45,344 nt of DNA, taken from NCBI RefSeq assembly GCF_000423925.1, contig NZ_KE384110.1:37887-83230 (forward strand). Reading direction: 5' to 3'. The notes beneath the pieces were generated by a model, which was given only the letters and a program-made list of their open reading frames with translations, made no database searches and had not been told where the DNA came from. Made by a program: the position numbers and the translations under genes. Below, one piece after another: positions 1-7,964 of the stretch; position 1 is the stretch's first letter; every line of letters starts with the position of its first letter. This DNA comes from Butyrivibrio sp. VCD2006 (GTDB lineage: Bacteria > Bacillota > Clostridia > Lachnospirales > Lachnospiraceae).

Positions 1-115
1 CCCCCCAAGGGGAAGGCTTGAGGATAATACCAAAAACCTTCCCCCAAGGGGAAGGCTTAAGGATAATACCAAAAACCTTCCCCTCAAGGGGAAGGCTTGA
101 GGATAATACCAAATG
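1..115 (+). repeat. Tandem 39-40 bp half-elements of the REP-like family
   Basis: Nearly identical units start at 37 and 76, and a truncated one begins the window. Each has a CCTTCCCC...GGGGAAGG hairpin followed by CTTGAGGATAATACC and an A-run. The hairpin is the first stem of the REP-like element at 116-160, but the second stem and the GGATGAGGG tail are replaced by the AGGATAATACC spacer. No coding sequence is visible here. The left end is cut by the window, so the full copy number is unknown. Confidence 0.8.
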
Positions 116-160
116 CCTTCCCCCTCTGGGGGAAGGTGTCACGAAGTGACGGATGAGGGT
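116..160 (+). repeat. REP-like two-hairpin element, short form
   Basis: First stem is CCTTCCCCC/GGGGGAAGG. The second is GTCAC-gaa-GTGAC, followed by the tail GGATGAGGG. It lies about 90 bases upstream of pyrE in the same orientation. Related copies at 7908, 9704, 29926 and 33598 change the second stem on both sides while keeping the pairing. Confidence 0.85.
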
Positions 161-247
161 TACAAATCTTTTATATTTAGTTAATGGTTATGCGGTTTTC
201 AATGTGTTACAATGCACATAGCAATACAATAAAAGGAGTATGCTCAA

Positions 248-931
248 ATGGAGAGGTATAAGGAAGAGTTTATCGAGTTTATGGTGGACAGCAATGTCCT
301 TAAGTTTGGAGATTTTACTTTGAAAAGCGGCCGCAAGTCACCGTTTTTCATGAATGCAGGAGCATATGTTACAGGTGCTCAGCTTAAGAAGCTTGGAGAA
401 TATTACGCAAGAGCAATTCATGATACTTATGGTCTTGAGTTTGATGTTTTATTCGGACCTGCGTATAAGGGAATCCCGCTTACCGTAGCTACAACAATTG
501 CGATAAGCGAACTCTACGGAAGAGAGATTCGTTACTGCTCTAACCGCAAAGAGATCAAGGATCACGGAGACAAGGGAATACTTCTTGGATCAAAGCTTCG
601 TGATGGCGACAGAGTTATGATCATCGAGGATGTTACTACTTCTGGTAAATCCATCGAGGAGACAGTGCCGATCATAAGAGAGCAGGCTGACGTAGATATC
701 GTTGGAATGATGGTATCCTTAAACAGACAGGAGAAGGGACAGGATTCCGATAAGAGTGCACTTGAGGAGATAACTGACAGATACGGCTTTGAAGCCAGTG
801 CGATCGTCTCCATGAGTGAGGTTGTAGAATATCTTTACGGTAAGACCTTTGATGGCGAAGTTATCCTTTCAAAGGACATCAAGAAAGCTATCGATGAGTA
901 TTACAAGGAGTACGGAGCAGCAGGAATCTAA
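248..931 (+). CDS. pyrE: Orotate phosphoribosyltransferase
   Basis: This enzyme joins orotate and PRPP to give orotidine 5'-phosphate in the cytoplasm, the fifth step of pyrimidine synthesis. The 227-residue protein shows the PRPP-binding motif IIEDVTTSGKS at residues 125-135, and an N-terminal FTLKSGRKSPFF segment typical of the family. The length matches the longer, eukaryote-like OPRT form used by many clostridia. The start has a good ribosome site (AAAGGAG) about 9 bases upstream. Only 16 bases separate its stop from the next gene, and the signalling genes behind it are equally tight, so co-transcription is likely. No clear promoter or PyrR-type leader was recognised in the 87 bases upstream. 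No other pyr genes are in the window. Confidence 0.95.
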   Translation: MERYKEEFIEFMVDSNVLKFGDFTLKSGRKSPFFMNAGAYVTGAQLKKLGEYYARAIHDTYGLEFDVLFGPAYKGIPLTVATTIAISELYGREIRYCSNRKEIKDHGDKGILLGSKLRDGDRVMIIEDVTTSGKSIEETVPIIREQADVDIVGMMVSLNRQEKGQDSDKSALEEITDRYGFEASAIVSMSEVVEYLYGKTFDGEVILSKDIKKAIDEYYKEYGAAGI

Positions 932-947
932 GCTGTTTCACTGATAT

Positions 948-1310
948 ATGGAGGAGAGAAAAAAGAGGAAAAAATTTAATATAAAGCTTCCTTCGCCGCG
1001 CCGCGGGAGGTACGTATTTACTGATAAGAAGCACCCTGAAAAAGGAGTTCTTTCAGCAGCGCTGGGGCTGATTTCGGTAGCCACCATTTTCTACGCTGTT
1101 TTTCTCAGCTACAAAAATGGAGGACTGGCTGAAGCTAAATACGGTGTTGCGGTTTTGTTCTGCACAATATATTCTGTGGCCGGACTGATCCTGGGGATCA
1201 TGGCCAGGATGGAGAGGGACATATTCAAGCTTTTTCCTAATCTGGGGATATTACTCAATGTGCTGTCGCTCATATGGGTAGGGTTGTTGTTGTACTTTTC
1301 TGTATTGTGA
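948..1310 (+). CDS. Small membrane protein, DUF6142-like
   Basis: This is a 120-residue protein with a very basic N-terminus (EERKKRKK) and three predicted membrane helices at about residues 33-53, 64-86 and 96-118. The layout resembles the DUF6142 family of Lachnospiraceae, which has no known function. That assignment is from memory of the FTDKKHPEKG motif and the topology, not a search. The start is uncertain: the ATG has no ribosome site upstream, and the only GGAGGAG lies inside the first codons, so translation may be coupled to pyrE or begin a little downstream. The next gene begins 9 bases after its stop. The position suggests it belongs to the kinase cluster, perhaps as a membrane accessory, but the sequence does not show this. 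Confidence 0.75.
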   Translation: MEERKKRKKFNIKLPSPRRGRYVFTDKKHPEKGVLSAALGLISVATIFYAVFLSYKNGGLAEAKYGVAVLFCTIYSVAGLILGIMARMERDIFKLFPNLGILLNVLSLIWVGLLLYFSVL

Positions 1311-1319
1311 GGTGCAGGT

Positions 1320-3803
1320 ATGGACAGAAACAAGCGGAATGAGGAAATACGCAAGAGTATTCAAATAGTGATACTTTTATGTTACACCTTGTATTCTGTC
1401 GGCCTCGCGATCGTTTCAATTGCTAATAAATGGGAGTTTTGGGCGGTTCCGATTATCTTTATCGGAGCTGTCATCTCCTGGAGTCTTTATGTGGCCGGAC
1501 AATTTGTTTTCCAGTTCCGGATTTACGTCTTTGCTGGCTTTATTTCGCTGGCGACATTCTTTTACGGTTCCCATGTTGAAGAATTATATAATGCTACGCT
1601 GATACTGGTTCTTGCCATGATGCTGTTTTCACTGACAGAGGAAAAGCCTGCCTTAAGGATTTTCTTTATGGCGTACATCATGCTGCTCCTTTATCACCTG
1701 ATTCTTATGCTTTCGGGAGTTGAGGAATTCAGTAGTGTATCTGCTCCAATACTTCTATTGGATGTGATGTCAGTAATTCTCGCTGACAGGGTTGGCGGCT
1801 ACATATGTGAGATGTTCTCTGTATCCAAGAGTATGGCGGATGACCTTGAAAAAGAGCTGGAGGATATGAAACAGCAGTCCGAGGACTTCATGGCAAATAT
1901 CTCTCATGAGCTGAGAACACCTATAAACGTTGTAACAGGCTTGTCCGGACTCCTTATTGATGAGGAGAAGGAGGAAAAAAAGAAGGCCGACTTAACTGCC
2001 ATTCAGGGAGCAGGTAAGAGACTGTTTTCAAGAATCGAAGATATCCTTGACTATACTGAGATAGATACCGGATCCCTTGTGCTTTCAGAGGAGGAATACC
2101 GCATATCTTCAATTGTTAATGATATTGCAACGGAGTTCAGATTCTGGAGAAGCGGAACCTGCGAGATAGTCATCGACATGGATGTAAACATTCCTGCGAG
2201 AATGGTCGGCGATGCCGGAAGAATTAAGCGAATTATCAGGCATCTCATGATAAACGCCATTAAGTTTACGGATAAAAACGGTTGTGTAAATCTCCATATT
2301 TTTACAAGAAAAAAGGAGTATGGTGCTAACCTGTGCATCGAGGTTACGGATACAGGTATCGGTATGACCGATGACGAGAGAGTTCGCGTCATCGAAGGAA
2401 TGTACCAGATAGATTCCGGAAGAAGCAGAAGGGCTGAGGGCATTGGTCTCGGTCTTTCAATCGTGTTCGGATTTGTAAAGAAAATGGGCGGCTTCGTCAG
2501 AATTGAGAGCGAAGTTAAGAAGGGTACCAGAGTTAATATCAGTATTCCACAGCAGGTTGTTGATGATAAGCCCAGCGTTATCCTCGATCACCCTGAAAAA
2601 CTGGAGCTTGCCTGCTACCTTAGAAATGATAAGTACAAGAGCCCTGCTGTCAGGGAGTACTATAACGCAATGATTTTAAATACACTAAAAGGTCTCTCTA
2701 TCCCTATCCATAGAGCAGCTGAGTTTGAGGAGCTTAAGAAGCTCTGCGCATCAAATCAGATGACACACATTCTGATCGCTGAAGAAGAGTACATGGAAAA
2801 CAGGGACTATTATGAGAATATCAAGGGAGATGTCTCTGTTATCGCATCGGTTTCGAGCAATTTCAAGATTCCTCGCGGAAGCAAGGCTACCTTTATCAGA
2901 AAACCTATTTTCAGCCATTCCATAGTGAATGCGGTTAACAGGAAAACTACAGTATGGGAATTCGATCCGGAGACCAGTGGAAAGAAGCTTGTTTTCAATG
3001 GTGTTAATGCCCTTGTAGTTGATGACGAGGAGATGAATCTTCTCGTGGCTAAAGGAATCCTTGCCGGATATGGAATGGAAGCAGATGTGGTGCTTTCCGG
3101 CATGGAGGCTGTCCGTAGCTGTGAAAAGAAGACCTATGATGTTATTTTCATGGACCATATGATGCCTGAAGTAGATGGCGTTGAGGCTATGAAGATGATT
3201 AGAAATAATGCGGGACCTGATGACCATACAGCGATCATAGCATTTACTGCAAATGCCGTGAGCGGAGTCAGAGAGATGTTCATGAAGGAGGGCTTTGATG
3301 AATTCCTGGCAAAGCCCATTGAGATTTCAGAGCTTGAGCGTATCTTGAAAAAACTGCTTCCGTCTACGATGTGGGAGTATGTAAAGGTACAGGATGATGA
3401 GGAGGAAGTTAAGTCTAAGGAAGCCACGAAGGAAGCAACTTCAAAGGAAGGTAAGCTGGTAACCCTGAACGCTGATCAGGGTATTAGTGTCTGCCGCGGA
3501 AGTGCTGAGCTTTTTGAGTCTGTACTTCTTGAATTTGCAAGGGAGGCTGATGGTATAGCTTCTATGACTCAGGAGCTTTATGATGCCAGAGATTGGGAGA
3601 ACTATAGCATAAAGCTTTCGGGACTTAAGCTGTCATCAAGAATAATCGGTGCGAATGATCTATCGAAAAAGGCCGGCGAGATCGAGAAGGCTGCTAAAGA
3701 TAAGTGGGAGGCTTATATCGTGGCTAACCACGAGGAGCTGAAACGACAGATAGGCGCTGTAAAAGAAGATATTTTGCGAGTTTACGGAGGTAATGCATCA
3801 TGA
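1320..3803 (+). CDS. Membrane hybrid histidine kinase with pseudo-receiver, receiver and His-less Hpt-like domain
   Basis: This 827-residue protein has about six membrane helices (residues 14-160), a short linker helix, a HisKA domain with SHELRTP (His196), and an HATPase with N-box NAIKFT, G1 DTGIGM and G2 GIGLGL near 374. A degenerate receiver-like segment without the Asp (about 425-545) follows. Next is an intact receiver (568-680; acidic pair D568/D569, phospho-acceptor D612, K665), then a linker rich in Glu and Lys. The C-terminal Hpt-like helical domain (about 705-827) carries the family signature LKLSSRIIGA, but Ser767 stands where the phosphorylated His belongs. The kinase and receiver look active. 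The end domain probably serves for docking or as a dead relay. There is no recognisable extracellular sensor, so the signal may come from within the membrane. The start has GAGGT 6 bases upstream. The stop overlaps the next ATG by 4 bases, indicating coupled translation. Confidence 0.9.
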   Translation: MDRNKRNEEIRKSIQIVILLCYTLYSVGLAIVSIANKWEFWAVPIIFIGAVISWSLYVAGQFVFQFRIYVFAGFISLATFFYGSHVEELYNATLILVLAMMLFSLTEEKPALRIFFMAYIMLLLYHLILMLSGVEEFSSVSAPILLLDVMSVILADRVGGYICEMFSVSKSMADDLEKELEDMKQQSEDFMANISHELRTPINVVTGLSGLLIDEEKEEKKKADLTAIQGAGKRLFSRIEDILDYTEIDTGSLVLSEEEYRISSIVNDIATEFRFWRSGTCEIVIDMDVNIPARMVGDAGRIKRIIRHLMINAIKFTDKNGCVNLHIFTRKKEYGANLCIEVTDTGIGMTDDERVRVIEGMYQIDSGRSRRAEGIGLGLSIVFGFVKKMGGFVRIESEVKKGTRVNISIPQQVVDDKPSVILDHPEKLELACYLRNDKYKSPAVREYYNAMILNTLKGLSIPIHRAAEFEELKKLCASNQMTHILIAEEEYMENRDYYENIKGDVSVIASVSSNFKIPRGSKATFIRKPIFSHSIVNAVNRKTTVWEFDPETSGKKLVFNGVNALVVDDEEMNLLVAKGILAGYGMEADVVLSGMEAVRSCEKKTYDVIFMDHMMPEVDGVEAMKMIRNNAGPDDHTAIIAFTANAVSGVREMFMKEGFDEFLAKPIEISELERILKKLLPSTMWEYVKVQDDEEEVKSKEATKEATSKEGKLVTLNADQGISVCRGSAELFESVLLEFAREADGIASMTQELYDARDWENYSIKLSGLKLSSRIIGANDLSKKAGEIEKAAKDKWEAYIVANHEELKRQIGAVKEDILRVYGGNAS

Positions 3804-6499
3804 TTTTCAAGCGCTTTTTTACAGCTTTAAATGATCATGGCAGATCATTGCAGGAAAGAATTTTCTCCATAATACCTCTGGTTGGACTGCTGTCCATGTT
3901 TTTGGTTATTATAATCAGTGTAATTGTCGGAGATGATATTGTTGCGACCATAATTCTTGTGGTATGTCTACTGTTCTTTACGATTGTGGTAAGGGCATCT
4001 ATCAAAAAGAGGCGGGTACAACTGGGAGCGACTATCATCGCTTTGGTGCTGGTTCTTATCATGCTTCCTGTCGCTTTTATTTTTGGCGGAAGTATTTATA
4101 GCGCTTCTCCGCTGTGGTTTGTTTTTGGCTTTGCCTATATTGGCATGACAGTTGAGGGAAAACGGAAATACGTACTTCTTGGAATTGGAGCTTTAACTAC
4201 AGCTATTATTTATTACATCGCATATTCTTTCCCTGAAATTGTCAGTCCTCACTCTACAAAGGCTGCTTATATAGATTCATTTACGGGTGTTGTTCTGGTC
4301 AGTGCACTACTTACTGTAATGATAATTTTCCAGAATCAGGTTTACAAATCCGAAAATGAGCTGATGCAGGAGCAGAAAAAGGAAATCGAGGAACTGAGCC
4401 AGGCAAGAAATCAGTTTTTCTCAAGTGTCAGCCATGAGATCAGAACTCCTATTGATTCGATCCTTGGATTTAATGAACTGGTCTTAAGGTCGGATTCATT
4501 GGAAGAGGTTGCGGAAAATGCTGAAAATATAAAGAGTGCCAGCCGCATTCTTCTTTCACTAATAAATGACGTTCTTGATTTAAGCAAACTGGAATCCGGT
4601 AACATGGAGATCGTTCCCACAGAGTATGACCTTGCGGGAATGTTGTCGGAGACTATTAATCTGATTTGGGAGAGTGCCTCCAGAAAGGGGCTTGCTCTCT
4701 ATGTTGACGTGGATAAAACCATCCCCAGAAGACTTATCGGTGATGATGTAAGAATCGAGCAGATTCTCATAAACCTTCTTAATAATGCGGTCAAGTTTAC
4801 CAGCGAAGGAAGCATAAAGATTTCAGTAAAATGGAAACCTCTACAGAATAAGCAGATAATGATCAGCTTTTCCATAGAGGATACAGGTATGGGTATAAGG
4901 CGTGATAACATGCCATATCTGTTTGATGAATTCAAGAGAGTAAATGTTGAACAGACCAAGGGAATTTCAGGTACGGGTCTTGGACTTACAATTGCAAAAC
5001 AGCTGACTGAGCAGATGCATGGCGAGATTCAGGTAAACAGTATTTATACCAAGGGATCCACCTTTACCGTATCAATCCCGCAGGAAATCGTACGAGAAGA
5101 GCCAATAGGAGATGTGGCTCTTGAAACACTTAAGAAGCGCGAGACCGATCAGTTCTACAGACAAAGCTTTGAGGCTCCCGACTGCAGGATTCTTATTGTA
5201 GACGATAATACGATGAACAGGATGGTTACTGCCAAGCTTCTTAAGGATACCAAAATGGTCATCGATCAGGCTGAGAGTGGACAGGAATGTCTTTCAAGAT
5301 GCGGTGACGACGAATATGATTGCATTTTCCTGGATATTGAGATGCCGGAAATGGATGGAATCACCTGCCTTAAGCAGATCAAATCTCAGGTCGGCGGCTT
5401 AAATAAAGAGACTCCCGTAATTGTTCTGACCGCTCATTCATCGGCGGACGATCAGGTGAAGTATAGGGCTGCGGGTTTTGATGGTTATCTGTTAAAACCG
5501 GTTTCAGGTGAGATGCTTGAAAATACACTACTTAGAGTACTCCCTGCCGATAAGGTTCGCAGAATAACTCCCATGTACATTGACCCTGAGGATCAGAAGC
5601 TCATCTCCAGCAGAGAGAGGCTTCCTATACTTATTACCACAGAGAGTGCCTGCGATCTTCCAAGGCGCCTTATTGAAAACTTAAGGATACCAGTTATTCC
5701 TTTGTATATAAGAACGAATGCCGGACTTTTCCTTGACGGAGTTGAGGCCGAAACCGAGGGCGTTCTCAAGTATATGAGAGAGGGTGGAGCTGATAATCTT
5801 TCGGTTGATATTCCTTCGGTGCAGGAGTATGAGGATTTCTTTGCGGCTCATCTTTCCGATGCAGAGAATATTATTCATATAAGTATGTCAGGAAAGGCGG
5901 GCGGCGCATTCCATGTTGCAAGTGAGGCAGCAGCTTCATTTGATAAGATTACAGTTGTTGATTCCGAGAGTCTTTCAAGTGGTATGGGTATTCTTGTGCT
6001 GGAGGCTGTGCGTCTTGCGCAGGAGGGAAAAAATGTTCAGGATTGTGTAGCGGAACTGGATGTTATGAAGAAGCGCATTCATACCAGTTTTCTTATCGAT
6101 AATATCGATTACCTCATAAGGATGGGAAGGATAAAGCGCAGAACCGGAGGCTTTAGCCGTGTGTTTATGCTCAAGCCCGCTGTTCTTTTCAGAGATGGAA
6201 GGGGAAGCCTTGGCAGAATGATGATCGGTTCCGTGACAAAATGTCGCAAGGGATATGTTGAAGACCAGCTGACAAAGTTTTCTCCTATTGATAAGAAAAC
6301 TCTTTTCATAACGCATACTGATCTGACATCCTCTGAGATAGATGATATCAAGAAATGGGTTAACAGCATCATGAGCTTTGATGAGATCATTGTTCAAAGG
6401 GAATCTGCTTCCATGGCTGCAATTCACGGAAGCGGTGCGTTTGGTCTTTTGTATATGCTGGGAGAATCTGAAAGAAATGGCTATTTTGATCGTAGATGA
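3800..6499 (+). CDS. Hybrid histidine kinase fused to a C-terminal DegV (fatty-acid-binding) domain
   Basis: This 899-residue fusion has six predicted membrane helices (about 20-180), HisKA with SHEIRTP (His212), and HATPase with NNAVKFT, DTGMGI and GTGLGL at 391. The receiver (about 473-590) has D512 in FLDIEMP and K566. After a short linker, residues 608-893 form a complete DegV-type domain: ITTESACDLP at its start, IPVIPLYI with a following LDGVE, FLIDNIDYLIRMGRI, a KPAVLFRDG segment, and a GSGAFGLLYML end. Stand-alone DegV/FakB proteins bind a fatty acid, and in FakAB systems present it for phosphorylation. Here the domain would sit in the cytoplasm, tied to the phosphorelay. I infer that it senses a free fatty acid or acyl-phosphate, or is gated by phosphorylation. 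The ATG overlaps the preceding stop, and the next gene starts within its last 23 bases. I see no frameshift at the junction. Confidence 0.92.
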   Translation: MIFKRFFTALNDHGRSLQERIFSIIPLVGLLSMFLVIIISVIVGDDIVATIILVVCLLFFTIVVRASIKKRRVQLGATIIALVLVLIMLPVAFIFGGSIYSASPLWFVFGFAYIGMTVEGKRKYVLLGIGALTTAIIYYIAYSFPEIVSPHSTKAAYIDSFTGVVLVSALLTVMIIFQNQVYKSENELMQEQKKEIEELSQARNQFFSSVSHEIRTPIDSILGFNELVLRSDSLEEVAENAENIKSASRILLSLINDVLDLSKLESGNMEIVPTEYDLAGMLSETINLIWESASRKGLALYVDVDKTIPRRLIGDDVRIEQILINLLNNAVKFTSEGSIKISVKWKPLQNKQIMISFSIEDTGMGIRRDNMPYLFDEFKRVNVEQTKGISGTGLGLTIAKQLTEQMHGEIQVNSIYTKGSTFTVSIPQEIVREEPIGDVALETLKKRETDQFYRQSFEAPDCRILIVDDNTMNRMVTAKLLKDTKMVIDQAESGQECLSRCGDDEYDCIFLDIEMPEMDGITCLKQIKSQVGGLNKETPVIVLTAHSSADDQVKYRAAGFDGYLLKPVSGEMLENTLLRVLPADKVRRITPMYIDPEDQKLISSRERLPILITTESACDLPRRLIENLRIPVIPLYIRTNAGLFLDGVEAETEGVLKYMREGGADNLSVDIPSVQEYEDFFAAHLSDAENIIHISMSGKAGGAFHVASEAAASFDKITVVDSESLSSGMGILVLEAVRLAQEGKNVQDCVAELDVMKKRIHTSFLIDNIDYLIRMGRIKRRTGGFSRVFMLKPAVLFRDGRGSLGRMMIGSVTKCRKGYVEDQLTKFSPIDKKTLFITHTDLTSSEIDDIKKWVNSIMSFDEIIVQRESASMAAIHGSGAFGLLYMLGESERNGYFDRR

Positions 6500-7229
6500 T
6501 GCGGAAATGAATGCCGAGCTTCTCGCGGAGATGGTGGGACAGCTCGGATTTAATACAGAGATTGCTTTCAACGGACAGGAAGCAATCGATTTGCTGCGCG
6601 CAAAATCCTATGATCTTGTTTTTATGGATCATCTTATGCCGGTTATGGATGGCATGATGGCAATGTCGGTTATAAAAGAGGAAAATCTGTGTCCCGATAT
6701 ACCGGTTGTAATGGTAACTGCCAATGATTCTTCAGCTGACGGGCAGTTTTATCTGAATGCCGGTTTTTCTGACTATATGCAAAAGCCATTTTCCATGGAT
6801 CAGATAAGAGATCTGCTGAAAAAGCATGGAATTATCAAGACTATGAACATCGGGGAGCTATGGGATAATCTGTCTGCAGAGATGAAGGGGATGAATCTCG
6901 ACAGGCCGAAAAAGTACTTCCTTTTTGATCCTACTTTTTATCTTGAGGTACTAAACGAGTATATGAAAACGGATACTCTTGAAGGCATTGAGAGCCACCT
7001 TGAGTATCACGATGCTTCGGAGCTCAAGTCTGCGGTGAGGTCAGCTAAGGATACTGCGCGGCTTATTGGCGCTGATAAAATGGCAGATTTTGCCAGGTCC
7101 ATGGAGCTTGATCTTGAGGAAGAGGATGAAAAATCCTTTGCCGAACATCTTAAGGGATACCGTCAATTGGAAAAAAAGCTCAGAAAAATCATTTCAAAAG
7201 TTAAAACTTTAAAGCATTCTTACAGTTGA
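6477..7229 (+). CDS. Receiver protein with His-less Hpt-like C-terminal domain
   Basis: This is a 250-residue cytoplasmic protein. The receiver (1-120) begins MAILIVDDAEMNAE, with phospho-acceptor D51 in FMDHLMP and a QKPF lysine site near residue 103. It has no DNA-binding domain. The C-terminal region (about 135-250) looks like Hpt helices with the signature AKDTARLIGADKMADFA, but Arg188 takes the place of the usual His, so it cannot relay phosphate in the normal way. The ATG at 6477 was chosen over an in-frame upstream ATG at 6378 because the domain begins exactly there; a GGAG lies 12 bases upstream, a rather long spacing. It overlaps the DegV-fusion gene by 23 bases and is probably translated with it. 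It is a likely partner or output of the two kinases. Confidence 0.85.
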   Translation: MAILIVDDAEMNAELLAEMVGQLGFNTEIAFNGQEAIDLLRAKSYDLVFMDHLMPVMDGMMAMSVIKEENLCPDIPVVMVTANDSSADGQFYLNAGFSDYMQKPFSMDQIRDLLKKHGIIKTMNIGELWDNLSAEMKGMNLDRPKKYFLFDPTFYLEVLNEYMKTDTLEGIESHLEYHDASELKSAVRSAKDTARLIGADKMADFARSMELDLEEEDEKSFAEHLKGYRQLEKKLRKIISKVKTLKHSYS

Positions 7230-7287
7230 TAACGAATAGTGTTATGTGGTAGGATTGCGGTAGTTGCGCAAGCACATTCGTTATCAA
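7226..7287. promoter_or_regulatory. 12-bp inverted repeat before purE
   Basis: Perfect arms TTGATAACGAAT (7226-7237) and ATTCGTTATCAA (7276-7287) enclose 38 bases. Beyond a bulged A, a further five pairs (GTGTT with AAGCAC sequence, one G-U) extend the stem. The left arm contains the stop codon of the receiver gene. There is no T-run, so it is not a standard terminator. The paired CGAAT/ATTCG cores, inverted before a purine gene, recall Gram-positive PurBox pairs, but spacing and sequence differ. It could be an operator or an mRNA hairpin. Confidence 0.5.
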
Positions 7288-7316
7288 TTAATTAGTACCA
7301 AGGGTGGAGGAGAGAA

Positions 7317-7817
7317 ATGGCACAGGTTGGGATCGTAATGGGCTCTGACTCGGATATGCCGGTCATGGCCAAAGCAGCACAAATACTCGATGAGCTTGGT
7401 ATCTCGTATGAGATGAACATTATTTCAGCACATCGTGAACCCGAGGAGTTCTTCACATATGCGAAGAGCGCTGAGGACAAAGGTTTTAAAGTTATCATTG
7501 CCGGAGCAGGAATGGCAGCACATCTTCCTGGTATGTGCGCCGCAATTTTCCCTATGCCTGTTATCGGAATTCCCATGCATACAACTTCATTAGGCGGCAG
7601 AGATTCGCTCTACAGCATTGTACAGATGCCTTCAGGTATTCCTGTTGCAACTGTGGCTATTAATGGTGGAGCAAATGCAGGACTTCTTGCAGCAAAGATA
7701 CTCGCTACAAGCGATGCAGAGCTGCTTTCAAAGCTTAAGGAATATTCAATGGGCCTCAAGGAAGCTGTTGTGGCTAAGGATGCGCGGCTTCAGGAGGTTG
7801 GATATCAGAATTACTGA
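7317..7817 (+). CDS. purE: N5-carboxyaminoimidazole ribonucleotide mutase, class I PurE
   Basis: This cytoplasmic enzyme rearranges N5-CAIR to CAIR in purine synthesis. The 166-residue protein has the family start VGIVMGSDSDMP (residues 4-15), the SAHREP substrate loop near residue 40, and GAGMAAHLPG in the middle, with the usual length for class I PurE. GGTGGAGGAGAG directly before the ATG is a strong ribosome site. No purK lies beside it; class I enzymes normally need PurK for bicarbonate-dependent carboxylation, so purK is expected elsewhere. purM follows after 147 bases that include a REP-like element. The inverted repeat at 7226-7287 is the likeliest place for its control. Confidence 0.95.
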   Translation: MAQVGIVMGSDSDMPVMAKAAQILDELGISYEMNIISAHREPEEFFTYAKSAEDKGFKVIIAGAGMAAHLPGMCAAIFPMPVIGIPMHTTSLGGRDSLYSIVQMPSGIPVATVAINGGANAGLLAAKILATSDAELLSKLKEYSMGLKEAVVAKDARLQEVGYQNY

Positions 7818-7907
7818 TTATTTAAGTAAACAAATAACTTGAATTTTTATAGGTAATAAACTACTTGTAATTCTATTATAGGTAGGTGTAGGAAATATAC
7901 CTCATTG

Positions 7908-7948
7908 CCTTCCCCTAGGGGGAAGGTGCCCGAAGGGCGGATGAGGGG
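7908..7948 (+). repeat. REP-like two-hairpin element, short form
   Basis: This copy has CCTTCCCC/GGGGGAAGG, then GCCC-gaa-GGGC and the tail GGATGAGGGG. It ends 16 bases before the purM ATG, with the ribosome site GGAGG just after it. The second stem (GCCC/GGGC) is a compensated variant of GTCAC/GTGAC at 137. It will be part of the purE-purM transcript if the two are co-transcribed. Confidence 0.85.
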
Positions 7949-7964
7949 CAAAACGGAGGAAAAC

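Noticed and set aside
1..160. CRISPR-like short repeats
   Set aside because: The 39-40 bp units are contiguous, with no variable spacers, and are halves of the REP-like element. No cas gene is present.
6378..6476. Longer start for the receiver protein
   Set aside because: It would overlap the DegV domain by 122 bases, and the receiver fold starts at the ATG at 6477.
3618..7040. Functional Hpt phosphotransfer domains
   Set aside because: The required His is Ser767 in one and Arg188 in the other, judged from the LK..R.IGA signature.
7905..7964. N-terminal extension of PurM
   Set aside because: The extra codons would translate a REP-like element, and the ATG at 7965 has a proper ribosome site.
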